A DNA stretch of 64,000 nt from Nageia nagi (Eukaryota; Pinophyta), in the NCBI GenBank assembly GCA_050084985.1, contig JBITNC010000001.1, positions 61,070,001 through 61,134,000 on the forward strand. Direction: 5' to 3'. This document shows positions 24,020-35,379 of the stretch, one piece after another. The notes beneath the pieces were generated by a model, which saw only the letters and a list, made by a program, of their open reading frames with translations, had not been told where the DNA came from and searched no databases. Both the position numbers and the translations under genes were made by a program. Numbering within the stretch: the first letter of the stretch is position 1; every line of letters starts with the position of its first letter.

Positions 24020-24031
24020 GCTCTAATACCA
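24020..24031 (-). promoter_or_regulatory. E2 primer-binding site
   Basis: Minus-strand TGGTATTAGAGC, five bases after the LTR end, a one-base variant of the initiator tRNA-Met-complementary site. Confidence 0.85.
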
Positions 24032-24036
24032 ATTAT

Positions 24037-25687
24037 TGAACTAGAAATGACACTAAGAGGGGGTGAATTAGTGAGTAATTAAAACTTGAAGCTAATAACC
24101 AAACACAGTATTTAAATACATTCAAATACATAAGAGTAGCACATGATAAGATATTTAATGAGTTTCACCATCTTATCTATATCCTTAGGAAAAGGTTGCT
24201 TGGATCATGATCCAAATCTAGCTCATAAGTAAAGCACTCACTTTATAAAGTTTAATCGAAACCCACTATATGGAGCATTAACTTCATATTTTGTAGCACC
24301 CACTACAAAGAGCACCAACTTGGTAGATTATAAAAGAAAATAGTTTTTACAAACTTGCCAACTCTATCACAAAGACCCTCTATGGTTTATCTTAGAAATA
24401 TCCACACCCTTAGATATCTTTGTTTGATCAACTTCATGTCTTCGTAGCCAATGCACTACCCTCTTTGCCAAATTTTCAATCTCACTCAACATTGAGAGCA
24501 TTCACCTTTGTTTTGATCTCCTTATCTCTATATCAACAACATGTTTGTTCATCTCAGTATAGACTTTGCAATATCCTCATTCCATAGTAACAAGAACTCA
24601 CCTTAAAAACAATAATAATTAGCATGTAATTCTATCATTATTCTCCCTTTAGCAGCACCTCCCACACTTACATGCCTCAGAAGCAACAACAACCTTACTA
24701 ATCTACACTTATTTTTACTTGCTATACTCAAAATTGTTCTAAGTAGTTGTAGTTCATGGTAATTGTCCTCAACCATAATTTTTTAGCTACATTCTTAAAA
24801 TAGTCACCACTTAGTTTATTTTGTTATATTTCACTTAATTCCATTTTCTATTTAGTCTATAAACCACTCTTGAATAATAATAATGCTCATAATGATCATT
24901 TAGTTACAATTGTGTCACTTTAAGTTATAAAAAATGAATACAAGAAAGTCTTATATATTGCAACTGCTATAACTTTGATCTACGTATCCAAATGCAATAA
25001 AAACTCCACCATTGGATATATTTTTTCTTGTAAATATGAATCGAGTGGTTATACAATCTCTTTTGATTCAAAAATGAGTAAATGGTATCAATTTTTGTGA
25101 TTGCATGCTAGAAACACCACTATTCGCATACGGCTCTGTAACTTCGCATAAGGTTTTGTAATTCCACATAAGACTTGTTATATCTTCATAAGGTCTTATA
25201 TGACTTCATAAACACTTTTTTGACCACATAAATTCTTTGCATAAGCTTAAACTTATCTACATAATCCTAAATTTGTCTGCATAAACCTAAATTTATCCGC
25301 ATAAGCCTAAATTTGTCTGCATAAGCCTAAATTTATTTGTATAAGCTCTTTCTTCTCCACATAAGGGCCTTTTTATCCACATAATGGTCTTTATTATCTA
25401 CATAAGCTCATTCTTCTTTGTATAAAGTATTACTACTCCACATAGGCTCTTTGTTATCTGGACAAGCTTGTTCTTCACTGCACAAGCTCTTTCTTCTCCA
25501 CATAAGGATTACTACTCCACGTAGATCCTTTATTTTTTTTGAAGCTTAAATCATCACCTAAGAATACATATTGTAACCTTAGTAATCAATAATATTATTT
25601 TCCTTTGACATCAACAATCTTGTGCACCTTTGGCATTGATGTCCCAATAATCTCCTTTAATAAGAATGACAATACCAAAGGTTAACA
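24037..25687 (-). repeat. E2 5' LTR, 1651 bp
   Basis: On the minus strand it starts TGTTAACCTTTGG at 25687 and ends CTAGTTCA at 24037. It aligns with 7923-9586. It holds a tandem array at about 25125-25520. Confidence 0.85.
25125..25520 (-). repeat. Tandem array in E2 5' LTR
   Basis: Units of about 22-35 bp, including five consecutive CATAAGCCTAAATTT-type units (about 25245-25335) that are expanded compared with the other LTR. Confidence 0.75.
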
Positions 25688-25700
25688 CTTAGTTGGTCTT

Positions 25701-26219
25701 TGATGCTCCATCGATGAGATTTGATAAGAAATGGATTCAATACTCAAGCATAAGTATTAGTTCTTCAATCAAACACATGTGATTTAAAATCACTGCAAAT
25801 GATCATCAAACAAAGCTCAAATATATACTAACCTATCAAGATAAGCCTATTTTAGCATATGAAGTGAAAGATGGATAATAACACTTGTGTGATGGTAAAA
25901 TCTCAAATCTTAATAAGTGTTATATAGAGATATTGATCATGAAAAGTGTGTATGAGAACTATTAAGACCAAGATATTATATTTATCCCATGTGTACATCT
26001 CCTCTTTATATATAAACAAATCTCCTCCTAGCCTAAGCTAGCTTGCTTAGTACTCCCTTAATCCTTGTACTACAAAAGAATGAAATAACATGAGATAACA
26101 TAAATGTCAACATAACATGATAATACATCATAAATAATATCAAAATAAAGTATAAATATCATCATTTATTTTAAGACATCTAAAATATGAAATTGTATCT
26201 ATATTTAAAAGTGTTAACA
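25701..26219 (-). repeat. Possible solo LTR, 519 bp
   Basis: On the minus strand it runs TGTTAACACTTTT...GGAGCATCA, with a TATATATAAAGAGGAG promoter-like sequence (about 26000-26017). The ends and size suit a small copia LTR sitting next to E2. I see no matching TSD (GTCTT against ATTAC) and no second copy, so this is tentative. Confidence 0.35.
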
Positions 26220-27717
26220 ATTACCCCATTTGCAAGTGTGATGGGTGATCACACATTGCAAAGGAGAGGAAATATAATATGAAATGTATAAGAATAGAAA
26301 AATTTACTCCCTTGAACTCCAATCACATAACTATAGGAAGAAGTCATATTTACTAGAATGAATGATTATGAAAATTGACAAAGTTAACAAATCCAGCTAA
26401 TAAGAACAACATACTATGAGTATGATGAAATTTTATTAAATACTGAATGAAGGATAAATAATAGTAAATAATTATTTAAGAATAATAAATAATAATACTA
26501 ATAATATTTTTATTAAAGGTAGAAATAACATGAAGGGTTATTGATAGTAACTTATTATTATCTTATTTAAGAATATCGTGATGATCTAAGCAAAATACAA
26601 ATTATTGTAATATTATTTGAGTTATTGTACCAATTTTTGAAATTGTAAGTTCAAAATCTATCATTATGTTAGCTCATGTTAAGGGAGTTGGAGAGAAAGT
26701 AATAAGAAAACTCTCAAGTGTTAAAAAGGGAGACCTAGATTTAAAACTCTCCTCCCTCACATGTTGGTGATACCTTACAAAGTTCAGCTAAAGATTTCTT
26801 ATTGGTATGGATGAGGCTAGATGCTAGATGCGAATCCTATATGACTTTGATGAAAGATTAATAATAAATTATTTTTTTATTGATAATTCATATATATAAC
26901 TTATTTTTAAAGTATATTTTAATATATCACTCATATTTATATTTATTTTGAAATTTAAAAAAAAATAAAAATTTAATCCACATCTAGTATTCATTTTCCA
27001 TGTTCTATTAATCATATTCATATTCTCCCATATCAATTGTTACTTATAAAATAGCATCATTTTCAAAAGACAACATTTATTGATAGTTGATATCAATGAT
27101 ATCAACACCCATCAACTCATGTGACCAAAAACTATTGTTGACAAAGCATACATTCCCATGACTTGAGCTTTGAATTGTGTTATCAAAAAGGTTTTTTTAT
27201 TGATATACATTGTGAATTGATATGTGAGATTAGGGGTCAAATTTCAAGGGTTGCTTCAATTTGTTTCAAAGGCTGAATTTTAGGAATGCCCTTCTTGAAA
27301 AGGTTTAACAAATAGTATACCTTTTATTTGAAATGCACATGTATAATATGATAGATAATATTTTTTAGGTAGTACAAATTTAAATAAAAGAAATAAAATT
27401 GTGTCATCCTAAGAATGCTAAAAACATATGAAAATGAATGTGAATCAATATTTTTTTCATGTTCTTTCCACCATATTTACTAGGTGTTTATGTGAGATTA
27501 CAACTAGTTCAATATTATAAGAAAATAATTATACATAAATAATGCCATAGCATAACCATATAATTAGAATGAACTATTTGAGCAACAATTATTTGAACAA
27601 CAATTTGGGAATCCCAAATTAATACTAAAAAGAGCAATAAAGTGCATACAATCAAGCAAACTTATCACAATAAAACTCATGGAAAAATAAGTTTATTGAA
27701 GACAGAAGAGAACATAT
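26220..27717. other. AT-rich DNA, nothing recognised
   Basis: No ORF, LTR pair or known motif that I can support. It ends where homology to the E6 LTR starts. Confidence 0.4.
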
Positions 27718-28236
27718 ACTATTCTTAGCTTTGAATTTGGGATCTACATTATCATACATTGTCATTTAATTGGATATTTACACATGCATTTGTCTTTATC
27801 AAATCTTGGATGTCATTTATCAATTTAGCATAAATCTACCATACTAATTTGTCAATTTTCATTGTTCAAACATTTAGTATCAATATTTAATGAGTCTAGC
27901 ATACATTTGCATCCTAGGCATTGACATATTTATGAGTATCAACTTGATTATGGACTAAGGGTATCTACAACCTTGTAGAGTTGGCATTCTACCTCATTTT
28001 GGAAAATCACAAAGTCCAAAGGACTTATGATTTAAGCCTTTTTTATCCTTGTTATTTCCTTTTTAAATTTGACTACATACTAGCATCATTAAAGACCAAG
28101 GATTGTTCTTAAACCTTTCTTTTACCATTATTTATCATAGTATAACATAGGAAAATTTAGAATTGAATATCTTAAATCTTGGAATACTCATGAGTGATTT
28201 GAGTATTAGATGTGTTGAGGATTTGATGTGTTCATA
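27718..28236 (+). repeat. E6 5' LTR, truncated
   Basis: Matches 51190-51709 closely by eye (for example CTTAGCTTTGAATTTGGGAT and ATACTCATGAGTGATTTGAG). The first about 690 bp of the LTR are missing, so the left end and its TSD are lost. Confidence 0.82.
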
Positions 28237-28237
28237 A

Positions 28238-28513
28238 ATGGTGATCACGATGGGACCCTACTAGTCCTAAACCCTAAGAAAAAAGAGGATTCCCTAAGCC
28301 TTTTACCTTATTTTGGTGATTTTTGAATTTTGGGATACTTCTTGCAATTCAAAGTTTATTTGGAACTAATTTTTAGCTATAACTTGTAGAGTACCTTACC
28401 GAAAGCAAGCAGATCTAGATCTAAAAATCTTGAAGGATCCTTACAAACACATAATAAATCATCCTCCTTCCAGACAATCTTGACTATGAATCATCCTTCA
28501 TTAGGGCAACCCT
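28238..28513 (+). promoter_or_regulatory. E6 leader start with candidate primer-binding site
   Basis: ATGGTGATCACGATGGGACC (28238-28257) lies two bases after the LTR end, where the primer-binding site should be. I cannot name the tRNA. The leader is cut at 28513 by E7 and continues at 34069. Confidence 0.45.
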
Positions 28514-29010
28514 TGAAGGATTTGAACTAGATCTAAACAAATCCTCTAGGACCTAAGATTAGGAAGCTAAATCATTCATCATCTATAATTCTAAGAACAT
28601 CATTCACACAATATGACACCAATATAATGTGGTTCCTCCCTCCTTAGGAGTACATCCACAACTAGTTCTCTATTCTCAATCTATGTCTCTCTTACAACTA
28701 TTCTCTTGCTCTCTCCTACACAACCAAGTAGAGTAATCTTACTCCAAGACTTAGATATGTTACAAGAGGAGAGGTCCTCTATTTATAGCTTGAGAGCACC
28801 TCCCTAACCTCCCTTTAACCCAAGGGTAAGGTTAGGGTTACATTAAATGTATCACCTAACTTCAACCTACCAACTAACCACTTTGGTAAAGTCAAAGTCT
28901 ACATATTAAAGAATTCAATTAATCTCTTAAGGTATCTACATACCCTTAAGTGATTAATTGAATTTACAAGGAGTTTAGATATTCACAATATTTCATTACA
29001 AATTCTAACA
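28514..29010 (-). repeat. E7 3' LTR, 497 bp
   Basis: Minus strand TGTTAGAATTTG...AAATCCTTCA. TATA box at 28780-28787 and the shared LTR block (plus strand GTGGTTCCTCC...TACATCCAC) at 28629-28660. The PPT (sense ATTAAGGGGGAG) lies at 29011-29022. Confidence 0.95.
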
Positions 29011-29836
29011 CTCCCCCTTAATGCAATATTGGGATAGAGCGTAGAAGAGAGAAGAGAGAGAGTAAGAGAGAATTCTCCTCCATAGAGATACAAGTGGAGA
29101 TGAGAACTTTTACATATTTGAGAATCTTTTTGAGAACTAGTATGAGACTCACTACATTACCATTTGATAAAAAATGGTTTACAATACAATCATTAACCAC
29201 AACTGGTTTCACTGTACATAGTAGTTGATCAACTTTAAGCTGACATGTGAGTCTCCATGAGCTTGCTTTCACAAGGTGAGTAACCTGCATTTCTGAAGAA
29301 GATCTTGCATGCTACAAGCAACTCATGAACAAAATCATTAGATGCATCATATATTCAAATAAGAGAATCAAATAATGCCATCTTATAAATAACTGATCAA
29401 TGGTGCACTATAAGCCATCACGGATATGCCAAGCCATCACTCATAGTCACCTATTGTATATAACATGTGTTGATTTTAAATAGAGCATAAAAATTGTACA
29501 ACGAGTTTCTCATGCAGAGCAAACTCACCACTGAGGTCTAGAATGTACAACAAGTTCCTCATGTAGAGCGAACTTACCACGGAGGTATATTAATTATATG
29601 CTCAAAAATTTGTACAACGAGTTTCTCACGCAGAGCAAACTCACCACAGAGGTATAAAATGTACAACAAGTTTGTCATGCAGAACAAACTTACCACTGAG
29701 GTATAAAATAATCAACACTCTATAACAACAATTGTACAACAAGTTTGTCACGCAGAGCAAACTTACCACGGAGGTCTAGAATGTACAATAAAAAAAAAGG
29801 CCTCTTAGAGGTGAAGTTGTCATCACTAACAAAAGT
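29011..29836 (-). other. E7 post-pol region with polypurine tract and tandem repeats
   Basis: The PPT is at 29011-29022. Five full copies and one partial copy of a repeat of about 50 bp, beginning TGTACAACGAGTTTCTCATG on the plus strand, start near 29495, 29544, 29611, 29660, 29733 and 29782. Parts of this region (the CCAAGCCATCACTCATAGTC stretch near 29430) recur in E8, so the region is conserved between the two families although it encodes nothing recognisable. The open frame 29018-29290 (minus) has no family resemblance. Confidence 0.75.
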
Positions 29837-32187
29837 TTAAACTTCACTCCCCCTTGAGGGCAACTTCACCAACCCGAGAGAATCCCTAAGCTTGCAAAAC
29901 TGAGCTTCAAGAAGGGGCTTGGTGAACAAATCAGCAGAGTTTTCAGTAGATGGACAATACTGCAAGTGTATGATGTCATCTAGAACCTTCTCCCTGATAA
30001 AATGAGCTTGGATTTCTACATGTTTGGTTCGCTGATGGAACACAGGATTCTTAGCCAAAGAGATAGCCGATTGATTGTCTGACGAAATAAGAGATGGGCC
30101 ATTTTGCTTATACCCAATTTCGTTCAAAAGATGCCTCAGCCAAATAGCGTCTTGGGCAGCAACAGACATGGCTCGATATTTGGCTTCGGTGGTAGAAAGA
30201 GTCACAGTAGGTTGCTTCTTGGAATCCCAAGAGATAGCACCTGAACCAATGCTAAACACATATGCAGAGGTTGATTTTCTGTCATCTCTATCTCCCCCAT
30301 AATCAGAATCTGAGAACCCTGAGAGAACAATTGAGGGCACTTTGGAATACTTAAGAGCAAGATCCTTTGTCCCTGCAACATACCTCAAGATTTGCTTAAT
30401 AGCATTGAGGTGTTCAACATATGGTTTTTGCATGAATTGTGCCATCAGATTCACTGTAAAGGCAATATCAGGATGAGAGATAGTCAGATACAGAAGACTA
30501 CCAATCAATTATCTATAAGCTGTAGCATCAGCCAACTGAGAATCTAAGCTCAGTGATACAACTATGCCAGGAGAAATAGGTATTGCAGCATATTTACAAT
30601 CCTCCATTCCAAACTTTTGCAAGATGTCTGATATATACTTAGATTGACTAAGATAAGTACAATCTTTGTGTTGGTATACTTGCATCCCAAGATAGTAATG
30701 CAATAGACCTAGATCAGTCATTTCAAATGTTGCCTTGAGTTTGGAGATGCACTCTTGGATGATTTCAATATTATTGCCTGTTATGAGAAGATCATCCACA
30801 TAAAGGAGAATTATGCCCACGTCATTTCCTTGATTGAGTACATATAGATCTGAATCTGAGAAGCACTTGGAAAAACCAATATCTGCAAAGAATCCTGAAA
30901 TTTTCTTGTACCATGCTCTAGGTGCTTGCTTAAGTCCATACAAAGACTTCTTTAGCTTACACACAAGAGACTCTTTTCCTTCTAGAATAAATCCTTCTGG
31001 TTGATTCATGTAGATTTCAACATCCAAGTCACCATTGAGAAATGCACTTTTGACATCAAGTTGAAAAGCTTTCCATCCTTGAGCTGCAGAAAGAGCAAGA
31101 ATTATTTTGACAGTAGGCATCTTGGCCATAGGAGCAAAGGTTTCCTCATAATCAATACCATATTTTTGAGCGAATCCTTTGGCTACTAACCTTGCCTTGT
31201 ATTTTTCAATTTTTCCATCAGAATTGTACTTGACCTTGTATATCCATTTATTGCCAATCACATTTTTCGCATTGGGATAAGGAACCAAATCCCAAGTTTC
31301 ATTTTTCATGAGCGCCTCATACTCAACTTTCATAGCTTCCATCCAACACTCTTGCTTGGAAGCTTCTTTGAAGGTTGATGGCTCATGTGTATTATCAAGT
31401 TTGGCAAATAAAGAGCTATTCAAGGTCATACTCCTTGTAATTCTCTATACTGGAGAATTTTGCTCTTATGGTGACTTCTCTACATGATTATCCAACCAGT
31501 TTGGTGCAGGAAAAGAATCATCTGTATCAGACACCTTAGCATGAGAGGTCGTATCCTCAGAAAGTTCATTGAACTTAACATCCCTAGAAATAAAGACTAT
31601 TTTATGGGATGAAGAGTAGAGCCTGTAACCTCTATGCTGATTATCATACCCCACAAAGATGCATTTTTCTGATCGTTTATCTAGCTTCTTTCTTTTCTCT
31701 GAGGTAATGAAGGCAAATGCATCACAACCGAAGACCCTAAAGTGTGAGAGGTTAGGTTTCTTTCCTGTCCATGCTTCATATGGAGTTTTACCTTCAATTG
31801 CCTTAGTAGGACACCTATTTAGGGTGTGAATAGTAGTGTGAACAGCTTCTCCCATAAGAAACTAGGAAGGTTACCCAACATGCATCTTGCCATTTCCATA
31901 ATGGTGCAATTCTTCCTTTCAGCAACTCCATTTTGCTGAGGGGTGTAAGGGATTGTGAATTATCGCTTAATCCCATGTTTAACATAATAGTTGTTAAACT
32001 CATTGCTATTATATTCACCTCCATTATTAGATCTCAGCATCTTGATCTTAAAATCAGTTTGATTTTCAACAAGTGCCTTGAAGTCTCTAAACCTATCAAA
32101 AGTTTGATCCTTGTGCTCAAGTAGATAACCAAATGTCATCCTACTGAAGTCATCAATGAAGGTCAGAACATAATCATAGAGACGCAT
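29837..32187 (-). pseudogene. E7 partial pol: integrase C-terminal half, RT, RNase H
   Basis: Read from 32187 down: FIDDFSRMTFGYLLEHKD and NNGGEYNSNEF (integrase core), NGVAERKN near 31920, then NLSHFRVFGCDAF and the hinge. RT follows with WDLVPYPNAKNVIGNKWIYK (about 31290) and catalytic YVDD at 30791-30802. RNase H has LSTTEAKYRAM (about 30195) and SADLFTKPLL (about 29930). Lesions: a stop after KHGIKR (about 31958), a one-base frameshift near 31853, two stops near 31466 and 31448, and a stop at 30509. The first catalytic Asp region of integrase and all of gag and protease are missing. Confidence 0.92.
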
Positions 32188-33360
32188 TAGGTTGGTTTAT
32201 GTTTGACTGGAACAAGGGACCAAACCCCTGTCGCATGTATATCGTGTGATCTGGGCAAGCCAGAGGCCAGCAGACGAGAGCAAAATGCGCAGGTGCCAGT
32301 GTGTAGAGCCTGCGAGCATGGGAACCGCTGTGGGCAATGTTGCAAGGGAGCAGGCTACGATCATCAGAATCATGAGACGTGGTCTGCATCTTACATCTTG
32401 GAAAAACAATGCATGGATCATTTCACATGATGCAGACTGAACATCGTAGCCTCCTTCCTCTACAGACACCGTTTCAACGAACTATGTCAATGTAGCAAGT
32501 TTTATGCAGATCTGATGATCATTGCAGTCCAGAGAAGTGGTGTTTGCAGCATGCATGGGATCAAACAATTCATGGGCCTACACATCGTATCGGGTTTATG
32601 CAGTACCTACGAGCATTTACTCTCCCATTCATGGCGAGAATGGAGTCATTTTGGGCATATCCAACAATCAGTGCAATGCATGAAATAGTCTGCATCAGGC
32701 GCATATCTGTAGGGTGCAAATTCAGTGGGGAGGTGGAGGTGGGCAGGAGGAGCCACTAGAGGCCACGCGCGTGGGCGGGAGGAGCCACCAGAGGCACACC
32801 TCATGTTTATTTGACCCCCCCCTGAAATAAAATGTTATATGGTTGTAATTTATTTAACGTGACCATAATAAATTTATTTGTATTTTCCCTGATATAATTT
32901 TTGATTGAATTTAAAATAATAAAAAATAGATATATAATTTTTGATTATTTTAAACAAAAACAAAAATAATATATATATATATATGTTTGATTGAAATAAA
33001 AATATATATATATATATTATATTGAGCCTTGGAATATATTATTGTGCCCTTAGAACAAAATTGTCCTCCTTTCTAAAATTTTGTTTGAAATGTTCATGCC
33101 TCACTAAAAATACCATTAACATAAAAAATGGTAGTATAGGTAGGAGAAATTTCATAATAATATCTTACTATTTTTAAGCAAATAGTAATAACATAATACT
33201 ACTAACATATAACATAAAAAATGTTAGTATAAATATTGCAATTTTGTTAATCATAACTTAAAAAGGACTAACACATAGCAAATAATGTGTTAGTAGCATT
33301 ATGTAATAATCCAAAAACAAAATGATCAAATAAGGATGAAATTTATACCTTTTCTTAAAA
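32188..33360. other. Unrelated DNA inside E7 (probable captured sequence)
   Basis: The copia frame breaks off near 32180. From there to about 32815 the base composition changes: GC-richer, with around twenty CpG sites, while the rest of the window has only a few per 600 bp. It includes a near-duplicate GGAGGAGCCACTAGAGGCCA / GGGAGGAGCCACCAGAGGCA (about 32745-32795). From 32816 to 33360 it is AT-rich, with an (AT)n tract near 32970-33020. I do not recognise a gene. A 75-codon Cys-rich frame (32203-32430, plus) and minus frames are open, but without family support. It sits where gag should be. Confidence 0.7.
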
Positions 33361-33399
33361 ATTTACCTCACTAATGGGGTGTAAGATGAGGAGTGAAGA

Positions 33400-33550
33400 A
33401 GGATGAAGAACCTCCAAGATGTAGCTTCCACACCAAAAGAAGAGCTTCCACAACAAGAAGAGCTTCTACACCAAGAAGAAGAGCTTCCACACCAAGAAGA
33501 GCTTCTACACCAAGAAGAGCTTCTACACCAAGAAGAAGAGCTTCCACACC
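33400..33550 (-). repeat. Tandem array of about 18-bp units in the E7 leader
   Basis: About eight units of GAAGAGCTTCCACACCAA (plus strand), some with an extra GAA. They lie between the captured DNA and the primer-binding site. The low-complexity open frames on both strands here (EELPHQ repeats on plus) come from the array. Confidence 0.9.
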
Positions 33551-33552
33551 AA

Positions 33553-33564
33553 GCTCTGATACCA
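33553..33564 (-). promoter_or_regulatory. E7 primer-binding site
   Basis: Minus-strand TGGTATCAGAGC, two bases after the LTR, perfect match to the initiator tRNA-Met type. Confidence 0.92.
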
Positions 33565-33566
33565 AT

Positions 33567-34063
33567 TGAAGGATTTGAACTAGATCTAAACAAATCCTCT
33601 AGGACCTAAGATTAGGAAGCTAAATCATTCATCATCTATAATTCTAAGAATATCATTCACACAATATGACACCAATATAATGTGGTTCCTCCCTCCTTGG
33701 GAGTACATCCACAACTAGTTCTCTATTCTCAATCTATGTCTCTCTTACAACTATTCTCTTGCTCTCTCCTACACAACCAAGTAGAGTAATCTTACTCCAA
33801 TACTTAGATATGTTACAAGAGGAGAGGCCCTCTATTTATAGCTTGAGAGCACCTCCCTAACCTCCCTTTAACCCAAGGGTAAGGTTAGGGTTACATTAAA
33901 TGTATCACCTAACTTCAACCTACCAACTAACCACTTTGGTAAAGTCAAAGTCTACATATTAAAGAATTCAATTAATCTCTTAAGGTATCTACATACCCTT
34001 AAGTGATTAATTGAATTTACAAGGAGTTTAGATATTCACAATATTTCATTACAAATTCTAACA
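33567..34063 (-). repeat. E7 5' LTR, 497 bp
   Basis: Same ends and length as 28514-29010, with four differences (three transitions and one transversion). TATA box at 33833-33840. Confidence 0.95.
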
Positions 34064-34068
34064 ACCCT

Positions 34069-35379
34069 AAAGTCATCTAGACAATTTGTATAGTCACCAC
34101 ATAGAAGGGAGATTTTGATTGCAATATTAGTTTTGTTATTATTTTAGCATTTTCTATTCCTAGATCTTGTCTATATTAGGGATAGTAGTCCATTGTTGGG
34201 TATTGGTTGTGCCATTTTGGGTTTCCTTATCATGGGATGGATATGTCACCCTTGTCACAAGGTTTTTATACATTTATTTTAAGTTTTAATTTTGACTTTG
34301 AATGCACTTGTGGTTGTTCGGATGATTTCTAATCACATGGATGATTGGCACTGGTCATCCCTGTAGTGGAAAATCTTAAGAAAAGAGTTATAACATTGAT
34401 CAATCACCAATATTAGAGTATGAGGGAATATTCTAAGGTTGAGTGAGTTTTTAGATTACTTTCTGCACCTTGTCCATATAGTTTGGTTGCTTATTTCATC
34501 TAGGATTTCCCCCTTCTTATAGTGAAATTGCATTGCATTTTGGGAGGATTGGTGCATCACACAATTGGAAATCTTATTTAGTGCTAAAAATCAACATCTT
34601 GAAATAGGATTTCTTTCAATTTGGAGTTTGATTTGTTGATTATTGTTTGCATTAAAAGACATTGATATGTCTTGCATTATCTTTTATTTAAAAAGGCAAA
34701 AGGCACACTTTATTATTTTAGCATCCATAGGTTGGGAGTGATTTGGACTTTGTTTTGAAAAGCAAGCATTTGGGAGTTGTAGTTACATTGCATTTTCATA
34801 TATCATTGCATTTCATATTTGCTTTCTTGCATTAAAATTTCATCACATACCTAAGGAGTGACTAGGGTACATGGAAGTAATGCCCATGACCTAACCCATA
34901 ATTGGATTTCATCACCAAGATTGGGAGCCCCCCTCTATTGGAAAGTAGTCATAGAGGTACTTGTGAAACCTTTCAAAACATTCTACACCCCAAGAGATTG
35001 ATATTTACCTATAAATGCCTCACTAGACACATCTTTAGGAAAACTAATAAGAGTCAAGATTAACACTTGTAATAAAATTGGCTTACTAAAAAGATAATTT
35101 CAAATTGAACAAGAAAAAATTAAATAAGATAAGCACCATTTCTATCTCTCACTATTGCTTCTTCTCATTTTGAATTATTTTTAATGTGATCATTTAGGCT
35201 TATTGGTGTTAATTGCATACATATTAAACAAGATTCTTAACGAAATTCTAGGCTTCTTGTTGAGTGATTTATTACTTTACACACTATTTCATTGTATGAT
35301 TTTGGATTTAGTTAGAACTCTTGTTTGATACATCCTACACCATCCTTATCATTCTTTTGATTTCACATCCTTAGTCACC
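34069..35379 (+). other. E6 leader, right part
   Basis: Continues the E6 leader after E7. No ORF of note. The ATG at 35380 is the first that opens a gag-like frame. Confidence 0.5.

Larger units (their letters stand above)
7923..25687 (-). mobile_element. E2: old minus-strand Ty1/copia element, split by three nested insertions
   Basis: Bounded by two related LTRs (7923-9586 and 24037-25687). The interior, read on the minus strand from right to left, has a primer-binding site, gag, protease, pre-integrase, integrase, RT and RNase H. Three insertions break it: 10244-15352, 17553-20981 and 21274-21748. Removing these leaves about 8.7 kb. The LTRs look roughly 80% identical by eye over the first 110 bp, so it is old. 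I see no TSD: the left flank is TGTGT and the right flank CTTAG. Confidence 0.88.
28514..34063 (-). mobile_element. E7: very young, defective minus-strand copia element carrying foreign DNA
   Basis: Two 497-bp LTRs differ at only four sites by eye (99.2%), with the perfect TSD ACCCT (28509-28513 and 34064-34068). On the minus strand the order is 5' LTR, primer-binding site, short tandem array, about 1.2 kb of unrelated DNA, partial integrase, RT, RNase H, tandem repeats, PPT and 3' LTR. Gag, protease and the first part of integrase are absent, so it must have moved with proteins supplied by another element. It inserted in the leader of E6. Confidence 0.95.

Noticed and set aside
32203-32430. 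Cysteine-rich 75-codon frame that could be a zinc-binding protein
   Set aside because: Unspaced Cys pairs match no domain I know, there is no ATG at the start, and open frames on the opposite strand are just as long. Kept only as part of the captured segment.
32970-33020. (AT)n tracts as a possible replication origin or matrix attachment site
   Set aside because: Short simple repeats, common in AT-rich DNA. Nothing else supports such a role.
33363-33609. Repetitive Glu/His-rich or Ser/Trp-rich frames
   Set aside because: Same cause: the 18-bp tandem array in the E7 leader.
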